Assembly (NCBI RefSeq): GCF_014905175.1
Contig: NC_057788.1
Coordinates: forward strand, 30,660,154 to 30,724,153
Direction of reading: 5' to 3'
DNA length: 64,000 nucleotides
Source: Aphidius gifuensis
Taxonomy: Eukaryota; Arthropoda; Insecta; Hymenoptera; Braconidae
In this document: piece by piece, positions 50,150 through 60,879 of the stretch
Layout: each line of letters begins with the position of its first letter
How positions within the stretch are numbered: the stretch's first letter is position 1
The notes under the pieces: model-generated
Told to the model about the DNA's origin: nothing
Database searches by the model: none
Seen by the model: the letters and a program-made list of their open reading frames with translations, nothing else
Made by a program: the position numbers and the translations under genes

Positions 50150-52940
50150 TCCTAAACAATATACTGTATCAAAAAAAAAAAATAGAAAATAACAGGGTGA
50201 CAAAGTAGATAAGATGAAAAAAAATCCAGCAATTAAGAAATGTCGATTTAACACGAAATACAACTCCAAGACGATTACCGTTAAATACAAAAATTTAATT
50301 CTCAATTATCATTTAATATAAAAAAAAATATATAAATAATTAATTAAAATAAAAATATACTTGCGGAATGCAGATGAAATTGACTTTTCAAAAAAAGCAA
50401 AAGTACTCATCCAATCTTGCAGAGGCCATATACAATTAAAGATTATATAATTTATATATAATAATAAATAAATAAAAATCCAGTAGTGGATATCGCTCGT
50501 TTAGATCGTGCCTCAAGATTTCATTTCACGATGTGAAGTGATGCCCCGTGAGAAAATTAATGTCTAAGTGTAAATCCAGCATATACATGTACACAAAATA
50601 GATGGATGCTTGGATGCTATATTATATACTGGATAGTGCAGTATATATAAGTGTACACCTTACATGCATTTAATCTCTACACACATACGAAGAGAATATA
50701 TGGATTATGGAGTGAAACATAACGTCTTTCAGAGAGAGGAATTGAGAATCAAGACGAGATCATATAAGGTAAAGAGATATCTGCGTCTTTGGATGCTGGA
50801 TAAGCACAAAAAAAAAAGAGAAGAGATATGCAATATGTTAAATAAAATACAATGAAAGCTGAATAAAAATTGAGAAGGGCAAAAAATAGGTAACAATGAA
50901 AATGATATAAAAAAAAAAGCAATTCAGAAGCAAATTGTATATCTGTATTAAATGTATCACAAAAAAAAAATGGATATACGGATGTGCACACGCAAACACA
51001 TAAATAATTGTGTACATTGATATAGAATCCCGCGTCATTCGCACACGACATATCACCCAGCTGCTTCTTTGTGTCCCTCTTGGTTTTTATGTCTTTCCCC
51101 ACTACTAAAAATTATTAACCCACTATCTATCCCCACTTTGATAACATTGGGCGTGTCACATTATTCCCACTACTATCAACATTTCTCCTTAAACCCCTTT
51201 CAAATGATACCCCACCAACAACGGCGCTTGAGACAGTGCGACCAGTGCGACACCAGTGGGCTTTTACGGACAAGTAAGACACGATGCCATCGGGGAGTCA
51301 CCTAACCTACAACGTGTTGTCGTCTCTTGGTCACCCAATCCTAACACGCCTTCCACAAAATTTCATTGGCCATCATCCCCCAGTTGTCCTCAAACTATCA
51401 CAATTCGCACGCCCATTTTCTTCTTGCACAATTTTACTTTTAAACATTATTTTTATTTTTTCTACTTGCACTAACTCATGAAAAATCTAGTAATTAATGC
51501 TACTTGTTGTTTTTTTTTTCGACTCTATTTTAAATTAGTTTTGTTAGTTTCTTGATTAATACGATTTATTATTTATCAAATTTTTTAACTGGATTTATTA
51601 TCAATTGAGTTATCGATTGAACCATCAGAATATTCATATTACGTTAAACACTTTGTTTGGAATCGTTGCTGGTTAACGTCAATCTACTAATATATACATG
51701 TATAAAGCCATATGGTTTATTCATGTATAGGATTTAACAACACTTTCAATATCTATTTACAAATCGATCAATTTTTTGTTGTTTTGTTTTGTTTGGTTAT
51801 CCCGTTGTTTTGAATGAGATTTTATGATGAATGAATTTTGGGAATTGTGAGGGGGAGGGATATTCAATTCATTAAATTTTGTTTGATCAAAGATTGTATG
51901 TATTTTTTAATTTATAAAATTTGTGTTTGTGTGTGGGAGATATTGTATGAAACAGGGTTAAAGTTCAATGATGAGAAAATGCGTGGACAAGTCTGACAGA
52001 CAGCTGGCTAATACGAATAAAATTATAATCATTATTCTCGTAATTTATATAATTTAATTCTAGCATCTGCATGTATTAATGATAAACTTTGATTGCACAT
52101 TTGTAATGGTGAATATTTTTGATCTCGATATGTCAATCTAAATTATTTTTAAATTATTTACAAGCAAGTCTAAACAATGTCATTTGCAAAAGAAAAAAAA
52201 AAAACAAATTATATATAATTGCAACAAGAGATGACAGTATCAACCTCGATGATTAACAGAAAAATAGATTGATGATAAAATTTAAAAATAAAAAACAAAT
52301 AACTAATAAATGATGTTGCATAGAAAGAGAGAAAAAAAAAATTGACGGACGTATAGCAATCTGCACATTGCTACGCTGTCGAAGATTATGAAAACGATAA
52401 AGAAAACGGAAATTGAAATCTCGCATCAGTCATCCTGCTGTGAAACATAATATATATATGCCTATTCAGTACCAATCAGTTTGTTTCTGCTACGGCTGTT
52501 AGTAAATATATAATAAAATTTATACAAAAAATTACATGCGAGCACTTTTCGAAACTTTAAACGCTCTATAATTGTATTTATATTCTCTTTCATCATCTGT
52601 TATTCTTACAGTTTTTTATATCAACAGCTAACAACATACTCCCTTCAAATCTTCCACAATAAAAAAATCAACAAATATATTTTTCAAAAATCCTATGAAA
52701 AAAAAGAATAGACATATATTTCTACAAAAAAATTTATGCTCGCATCATTTCCAAGTGATTAAACTCAGCCTAAAAATGACAACAATAACTTTCATAATTT
52801 ATTTCTATTAAATGGTAAAATATCAACAGATATTTTCGAACACATAGAAAAACCGGGTGTAGACATTAACAACAAAGCATATTAAATGTGTAGAGTGCAT
52901 AAAAGGTAAACCGTCGAAGTGCAGTGTTTGGAAGGATGGC
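50150..52940. other. Intergenic region, no gene seen
   Basis: AT-rich with a C-rich, A/C/T-biased patch at 51060-51480 whose frames lack protein-like features. A TATA-like run (52451-52461) lies 20-25 bases before two initiator-type TCAGT motifs (52466 and 52475), a possible plus-strand core promoter about 1.8 kb before the transcription-factor-like exon. Confidence 0.4.
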
Positions 52941-53489
52941 GCGGTGAAGTATTATATCTCATACTTACTGATGGTTTCAAGCATCATGTACATACTCATC
53001 TTACAGAGAAAAAAAAAAACTATGAAAAAATTATATATAATAATACACGTATAGAATTTAAACTCGGATAAATTCGATGTTTTTCGGTGGGGTTCGCTGA
53101 GTGGACGCGCGCAACCATTGCCAATGAGTTTTATGCTGCTGCTGCTGCGTGGAACGTGACTCTTACGCGATAAAACTAAGCTCCAAAAATATCTTACTGT
53201 ATTTCGCATGAAGGTATATAAAATTATTAATAAGAATTTTATTCACTTCATTAATCATCCTTCCGTTAGAAAATTAACAACATAATCAATTGATTTTGCA
53301 AGAAAAAAAAGGATGAATTATACGAAAAATTAAATAAGATAACAGAAAAGATGAGTATAAAATAAACCGTGACTGAGTAATAAAAAAAATTAGTATACGA
53401 TAGAAAAACATGAACGAAGGTGAGAAGCGAATGTGTTATATATAGGTATATTAATTTGCAGTGAGGATATATACATATAGTGAATTGTA

Positions 53490-53625
53490 TTGAGAGAATC
53501 CGGCGCGCGGTTATCCACGATTAATTACGAAAAAGCACGAATCGACTCGTGCCTTGTGAACGCGGGGCAACCGAGTCGACCGTGGTGCGCTCGAGGGAAC
53601 GGTCAGAGTCGCGTGTTACTCCTGG
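53490..53625 (+). promoter_or_regulatory. CpG-rich 5' UTR or promoter island with hairpin
   Basis: A dense CpG block just upstream of the 54.3-kb coding exon. TCGACTCG (53542-53549) pairs with CGAGTCGA (53572-53579), and inner GCC/GGC can extend the stem. It is followed by the AAT-rich leader leading to the coding exon. Most likely it is the promoter or 5' untranslated sequence of that gene, on the basis of position and composition only. Confidence 0.4.
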
Positions 53626-54288
53626 TTTTTTTGTTTAAATCTTAAAAATTATATTAATTTTATCAATTAAATAAAACCTAAGTGAAAATTTTTCGGAAAA
53701 AAAGTAAAAATAGTGAAGTGTTTAGTGAAGAATTGTTAAGTGAATAATAAAATGTGATAAAATAATTTCCGTTGGATTAAATAATAGCTTGATAAATATT
53801 ATATTTAAGAGAGATAAAAACGTGTTGGATTGTAAACACGACAATGAACAGATCGTTAATGAAACTGTTGTGGAAAAATTCAAAAAGTTGATATTTGTAG
53901 GCGGAGCTTGTGGTAGAGGACGGTGGTGGACACGTGACATATACGGAAACTGTCACGCCGCCCTTGCCTTCCCCTACTTTCTCCTTCTTTCAATTGACTC
54001 CCCCTTTTGTCATCCCCAATATTCCCCCACTTGAAATTTTTTTATATATATGAGCTTAGTCGTTGTTACGACCGACGCAGATACAACCGAAAACAACCGA
54101 AGTAGAATCGTCTCTTCTTCTTTGATATTCGATAATATACCTGCAATCCAGGTAGTAAAACGTCACACTTATATACTGGAAAGATCACGAAATCAGCGAG
54201 ACATCAAATGCCCATTTACCCTATAAATTTTACTCTTTCATCAAAATAATTATACACCACAAAAATATTTCAATTTAATTTTTTTAAG

Positions 54289-55239
54289 TATGATTTTTAA
54301 ATGATTAATATTTTGAATGATCAAAAATTTAATACAAAAATGCAGCAAGCTAGTCTTGGTCCAGGCTCTGGACCAGTATCACTTGATGTCAAAAATGAAT
54401 TACTACAAAAATTTGATAAATTAGATAATGATGTTATGATAAAACAAGAAACCATAAAAGAAATTAAAATAAAACAAGAAATATTTGATAATCAAGATAG
54501 CTTGGAAGTCAGTAATCCTGAATATAATTCTGCAAGTGTTGAAATTGATAAAAATTTAAAGAATTCATGTTTCACTAAGGAAAATAATAAGGAACTTGAT
54601 CGTGATTCTCAATTTGATTTGCCTAACACTGAACGTCAGTATCTAGCGATGCAACATCCAGCTTATCGCACTGCCGTCGGCACGGGTTTATCATCTAACA
54701 ATAACAACAATATCACCACCAACAATAACAACAACAACAATTATAATACATTTGGTTTTTCTCATTTTTATCCATCACCAATGTTTCCCTCCTTCTCAAC
54801 AAATGCCCATCATCATGACCATCAAGACATAAAACCCTCAGATCGTGAAAAATGTGTCAACAATATTATCAATAAAAATAATGATCTATTAAATGAGGAC
54901 AAATACAAAATGATACAAAATACAAATTATAATAATCATGATAATCATCGTCATTCAAGGTCAAACAACATTGGTGATTTCAATGATACACTACTTCGTG
55001 ATTATCGTTCACATCAAGACTTTCATCAAGTTAAATTACCCGGATATCCTGTCGTATCATCAGCAACACCAACGACATTTCGTACATCATTAGAAATGGC
55101 GTATTTGAATCAACAACAACAACAAAAAAATATACAACAACAACAACAACAAGCTGATCAGTTATATCATTTACGACGTTTTTATCAAGGAAGACAAAAA
55201 AAATGGAGCAATTCTGCTCTAAGAATTCGTCAACCATCC
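54289..55239 (+). CDS. N-terminal exon of a transcription-factor-like protein
   Basis: A T-rich tract ending in TTTTTTTAAG marks a likely acceptor just before 54290. From ATG 54301 the frame runs 313 codons to a GTGAGT donor at 55240 (phase 0); four more codons and a stop follow if unspliced, so the exon is probably internal and the protein incomplete here. The N-terminal part has three SUMO-type sites, VKNE (30-33), IKQE (47-50) and IKQE (57-60). Asn runs occur at 133-147, a His-rich patch at 170-174, an aromatic/Pro stretch FGFSHFYPSPMFPSF at 151-165 and a Gln-rich tract at 270-284, followed by basic LRRFYQGRQKK. Such low-complexity N-terminal halves are typical of insect developmental transcription factors, with the DNA-binding domain in later exons. 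I cannot name the family. A four-codon upstream ORF (ATG 54290) ends in a TGA overlapping the main ATG; Met14 (54340) is an alternative start. Confidence 0.7.
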
Positions 55240-55259
55240 GTGAGTTTTAAATGAAAAAT

Positions 55260-55890
55260 TAAAAAATATAATTTACGCATATGAAACTGAAATTATTGTT
55301 TCATAATTCATGAACAACTTGGTTACTTTTTCTTTGTCTTAGCCGGAGGGCTTATGGGCGAACACATGATGTATATTTTGTAATATTTATTTTTTATCTT
55401 CACTTTTTTTTTTTGTACATTTCACGGTATATATTTTTTCTTAAATTTTATATTTTTTTTATCTTCATTGTTGTCGAAGATGATGAGAGACAAACATTTT
55501 GTTAAATTGTTCTGAAATTGTTGCAGTATAAATTGCAGTCCATTTAGGTTTTACTGTCTTTGAATTATTTATTTATATTTTTTTTTTTTCTTTTATTGTC
55601 AGTAGACTTCCTGGCATTATTTTGCAATGCGTATGGGTATAGTAGTAGTGTCTATGTATACAAGTGTCTCTTGTGGATCTATAATGTATGTATATATTGT
55701 GGATATACGTGATCGTGTATTATTTATAGACAAAAAGTAATAGGGTGAAAATTTCTGCAAAGAGTGGAAATCAACGCAAAGACCACTTACATATTCTGGA
55801 ATTTTAAATATTTTCTGGACAACGAATGAGTCTCTCTGTGTGGACGATTTCTTCTTCTTCTTCTTGCATATTTTTTTTATTTTTTTTTAT
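55260..55890 (+). other. Start of downstream intron of the TF-like gene
   Basis: T-rich sequence without an open frame follows the donor at 55240. The next exon of the gene is not obvious within the window. Confidence 0.4.
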
Positions 55891-55910
55891 TTTAAGTGTG
55901 CATGGGAAAA

Positions 55911-55983
55911 CGCGTTCGTCGAAGCGAACCGTTACGTCGTTATACGCGGCCGAACGATCACGTTGTGCCGCGTTCGCGCGCGC
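55911..55983. promoter_or_regulatory. Dense CpG cluster
   Basis: About 19 CpG dinucleotides fall in 73 bases, including CGCGCGC, CGCGGCCG and a Myb-type AACCGTTA, in a genome section where CpG is rare. The left side is a long T-tract ending in TTTTAAG (55896), a good 3' splice site, and the phase-0 frame from the 55239 donor stays open for about 36 codons here. It could therefore be a downstream exon, but its composition is utterly unlike the AT-rich TF-like exon. An unmethylated regulatory island is the alternative. Confidence 0.4.
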
Positions 55984-55989
55984 TATTTA

Positions 55990-58900
55990 TTCTTGGAAAT
56001 GGTTTAATGGTGAAATCCTCTCGTCCTCTGGATGTTACTAATATAACCAACATTATTTTATTTTTCAAAATATAAATATACACACATTTGAATAGTATTT
56101 TTTGAATCTATATATATATCCTTCTTGACTATCGCAAAAACCTTTTCTAATTTGTTTTTTTTTTTTGTTAAAAATGATAACAGATAATGTATTATATATG
56201 TGCTCTGGTTTTGGTCAGTGTATAAAAGCGGCATATATTTAAAGCACATTAATCGTGACTTTGTAAACTCACACATGTCCTGAAATTCACCTTAAGTGTC
56301 AAGATAATGTCGTCCTTCGTGCAATGCCGACAGAAATTATTTACATTGAACGACGAATAAGGCGATTGTGAATCGAAACTTTATGTTTTTATTTTTTTTG
56401 CAAATGTACATCTTGAATGTATGACCATTCAAGTGTTGTATGTGATATACATTTAACACTTGCTATTTGATACACTGAATTTTCATCCTCACTTGGTTGT
56501 TTCAAACGTGTGACCATAAATTTAATTCACGATTCACTGATGGGATAAGAAAATCTTTAACGTCCAATTTAGAAAGTCAAATACAAATAAAATAAAATAC
56601 TTAAAGTACATTATTCTTTTTTTTTTTTGTTTTAAACAAATAAATAATAATAAAAAAAAGTAATAATAATATTTTTATGTATATAACTTCATTATTTTTG
56701 CAATAGTGAAAGTTTGACTTTATTTTGATAATTTGTCTCTTTGTATTCATAATAATTTACGTGAATTTAAAACCATAATTCACTCATGCAAATAATATTG
56801 TTTTTTATATTGTCTTTCACTTTTAAAATAATTTTTAATCAAATGATAAATATAATATCAAAAAATAAAAATATCATGTCAATATAAACGTTAATCATTT
56901 TCTCATCAATTGCGTTCAATATTTATCCTGCAAATCAAAACAACTCATCTTTGTCGATGAAATTAGCGTGGGTTGTATATAATCAACAGTGTTAAAATAA
57001 AAAAAAAAATCACATATAATATTATTTATTATTATTTAAATATCATTAAAAAATATTTTCTCTATTAGTTATAGTTTTAACGTGGGATTTCTTTGACTCG
57101 ATGTTGACGTAGATTAAGTTTATCTATATAAACGAATATTTCATTTGATTTATTTTCAAGTAAAATTTACTGTCACTCTTTCAAAATTAAATAAAAAATA
57201 ATAATATATGAAAAATAGAAATTTATCAAATATAAATTTAAGAAAAATGATAGTTTGAATATATCGATTTCTTATTTAAAGGGAGGATGCATTTTAACGC
57301 CCCCTGGCATATTCATTGAGTGAGAAACCCGCTCGCCAGATGCGTTTTTTATATATGCCTTCGATTTTCAATATATCTATTTTGTTTACTACCTGAGGGG
57401 TACCCAATAATAACACATGGTGTCTCAGGGGGCGCACAAGTTATACCCCTATATTTTTCTTACCTCAAACAACTCATATATCGAGGATAAATTTTTAATG
57501 AACCCATTTGCAATTGTTGACCCAAAGAAAAATAATAAATTAATTATTTATAAATAAAATCAAAAAATATTTTAGTTTATTTGGCAAGTTAATATTTATT
57601 TTTAATAATAATAGTCAATTTTTTTTTTTATAAATTGGTTAATTTTATTGATTTAATTGCTGTTGATTTTTTTTTTTTTGTTTCTTTTTTTAAATTAATA
57701 TTTAAACAATTAAATATCAATTATTTAAATAAAAAATTTAACTATTTTAAAGCAAATTAATTTAGTTAATTATATTAACAAATAGTTATCATAGTTTGTA
57801 AATGGATTTTTATTTTTTATTTACAAACATCGTGTGGTAAAAAAAAAAAATAAAACAAACAAACAAACGACCTTGTTTACAATTATTTTTTTATTATCAA
57901 TCCCGTGGTTTTTATTAAACTTTGTATACTTAACAAGTCATATCTATAAATGACTGAGATACTTATCGACCTCTTTAACTGTTTATCCACATATTGGTAT
58001 TTTTATGAAGAAAAAAAAAAAATTTAAAAAAGCTCTAAAAAATAAAAAAAATTACTATTAAAATATTTTATGAATTTTTTCTTTTACTCTAAAAATTATT
58101 CATGAAAAAAATAAAACGTTTACTATATTTTTCTGTCAACATTTGATTTTATTAAATTTAGAGCACTCTTTCCGCCTCGTAAATTCAAATAAATATTCAA
58201 AAAAAAAAATATATATATCCTCAACATTTTTAAAAGAAAACAAAAGACACTAAGAATAATATATTCATGATAAATTAGCATATTTACAACTTTGAATTAC
58301 AAAGTAATCTTGTAACATGTGAGAGACACTTGCATATTTAATGGTTTTTTTTTTTTAACTATCTTTTTTATTTTTCTTTCGTAAAATTATAGTCGTGCTT
58401 GCCTAGTGCATGTAGTTGATGATTTAAAGGTAAATTTTCCAAGCATGAAAAGTATTAAAAAAATAAATTATTGAGGTAACTTGAATCGTAGATGTAAGTT
58501 GCATTAAAATTTGCAAATTGTCACTTTGATGATGGAACATGAAATTCTTCATACATGTGTTTATATTTTTTTTCATACACGTGCCGTATAAATATAACCG
58601 TATGTAGATATTTTTTCACAGTTGAATATTGCATCGTCATGGAAAATTACAGTCTTATACCTATGTCCTCCATATGAGTAACGATGACAACTAGATAATT
58701 AATGGAAACTTGCGTCAAACTCATCCGGAGTTAATGTTAATTTTTTCGTCTATATATACATGATGACATATGATGTACAGTCATTTAATTATTTTTCTTG
58801 AATTTATTATTCAAGACCATTGAAATCCATTCCACGATCATCCAATTTTCAAATTTTTTTTTTTCATATTTCGCCTCATTGTTTTTTCTACCTTCTACTA

Positions 58901-60720
58901 TTATTATAAATATAATTTTTTATTACAAAATTATTATCTTTTTTCAATTGTTCAATGGTCAGCCGTTGCTTCCGGTAATTTTTTTATTTTTTTTGCGGTT
59001 AGTTAAATAAAAAATGTTGGAAATTATTCAAGTGTCATATTTTACAGTAACGACGCGTGCGTATCTGTCGAGCTTTTTTTTTTTTTTTGTTATATATTTT
59101 TTAATTTTTGGAAAACAGTAGGCATGTTTAAAATGAAAAAAAAGAAATATATAAAAATTTTTTTTTCTTCATTTTAAAAGGAACCAATATGCCATATACA
59201 CACTTAAATTTTTATACGAAAAGGAAACGCACGTGCGGACAAAAACCACGATGTTACAAAACCACATAATAATTATTTATATTCAATATGAAAAATATAA
59301 AAAAAAAAATATAAATTGTATACCTTTCTTTCTCTTATTCTTCATCAATTCCATAATGCATATATTTTTTTTTTTCATTTTTTTATTCTGTCGTCGAGTT
59401 TCACGTCTTTCAGCACCAATGAATTTTGTGGTTTTATTTTTATTTTTTAATCCAATGTATGTACATTGAAAACACACATTTCATATATCGAATATTATTA
59501 TTATTATTGTTTTTATATAATAAATATATGCATTTTTTACCTTGACTATATTGACAAAATTCATGGATACATTTATATTTGATTGTGTGCATAATATTGT
59601 AAATATATACAGGAAATAAAAATGTAAAAAAAGTAAAATAAAAAGTGCCATGAAAGAAGCGTTAAATTATTCGGATGGGTAGCTGGTTCAACACGAGCCT
59701 GGTGATTCTTTATGGGGCCATTAAGATCAGAAGAGCAACTCTCGCCAAGTTGCTCGCATAGTAAACATTATTACAATCTGACTAACAATATTTTCAAGCT
59801 TTATTTTTCATTTTATTATTTACTCAAAATTTTAAAAATCTATATATTTTTGTTTATATAAATTTATTTCAAGCACAGGTTTTTATTATTTGAAAGAAAA
59901 AAAAAAAAATCTGTGCACTGTCTGATTGACGATTGTTCTACGATATATTGTTGAAGAAATAAAATTCATGATGATGATAGTCAGTATATATATGTAGTTG
60001 TAGTTTACGATTGCTGACACCTACCAACCTGCTGTTTATATTTATCATTTTTTTTTATTTTATTTTGCATTATTATATTCTTATCTTGGCGATATTACGA
60101 CCGTGAATATTAAAGTAATTGATGCCATCATAAAACAGTGAATACACAACAACTTCTCTCAATGTCTCTGGGAATATATTTAAAATATCACCCTATTCTC
60201 TTTATTGTATACACAATGCATATACACACTATAATACACATATTACAATTTCATTTTTTTTTTTAGAAATATATAAATAAATAATCATGATAATAATATA
60301 CATGGAGATATTCACCTGTATATTTTCACATGTTTTTTTTTTTTTTTTTAACTCTTGACCACTTATTTTTATTGACAGAGTGCAATATATTTTTATTATT
60401 TAATTATCTATTCGTTTTTAATATTAAAAATTTACTTAGTTAATTTTTTTTAATATAATATTTAAATTGAATTATTACGACAAATTTAATAAATTTAAAA
60501 AATTAAATTTTCTGTTTATTTATTGTGATGGAATTTTATAAATTTCTAATTTTTAAAATTACCTAAATAAATTTTATTTCAATAGAAATTTTATTGCTTC
60601 AAATATTAATATATTTTTTAAGCTTGAATTTTTAATAATTATAAACAGATTTAAATATTATTTCAAATGATTATAATATTTAGCTGTTGAGTATATTTAA
60701 CTTGAGGCAATATACCAATT
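55990..60720. other. Presumed intron or intergenic desert
   Basis: No coding sequence is recognised. A mixed block at 57290-57460 carries the opposed CTCF-like motifs described separately. A/T-only blocks lie at 56620-56900, 57530-57850 and 60370-60700. Confidence 0.4.
57298..57434. promoter_or_regulatory. Pair of opposed CTCF-like motifs
   Basis: CGCCCCCTG (57298-57306, continuing GCAT) and CAGGGGGCG (57426-57434, continuing CAC) are exact reverse complements about 120 bases apart. Each matches the conserved core of the CTCF motif (AG-GGGGCGC type), in opposite orientations. Two such GC-rich matches within a small block of AT-rich DNA are unlikely by chance. Insulator or boundary function is inferred. 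Confidence 0.4.
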
Positions 60721-60726
60721 GAATTT

Positions 60727-60876
60727 ATGAAATTAACATTTTCATCAACTATTTTAATAACACTTACAAGTGTTACATTTGTTGATATTTTTAAAAATTA
60801 TTTAAATGACAATTGTGTTGATTTTATAAAAATTAATGATAATAATAATAACAATAATAAAAATCCGAATAAATGA
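60727..60876 (+). CDS. Possible small secreted peptide (49 aa)
   Basis: The ORF has 49 codons. It starts MKLTFSSTILITLTSVTFVD, resembling a signal peptide (Lys after Met, then about 15 uncharged Thr/Ile/Leu/Ser/Val residues). The middle is short, with one Cys, and the tail is a poly-Asn run with Lys. The ORF is short, Asn-rich and in an AT-rich setting, so chance is quite possible. No clear splice sites or promoter were identified. Confidence 0.25.
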   Translation: MKLTFSSTILITLTSVTFVDIFKNYLNDNCVDFIKINDNNNNNNKNPNK

Positions 60877-60879
60877 ATA

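Noticed and set aside
51256..51481. Overlapping plus-strand frames of 65-78 codons in a C-rich patch
   Set aside because: Two frames are open at once because of base composition; there are no domains and no shared features with real exons in the window.
59670..59760. tRNA-like GGTTCAA motif near 59694
   Set aside because: No A box at the right distance and no cloverleaf pairing could be drawn.
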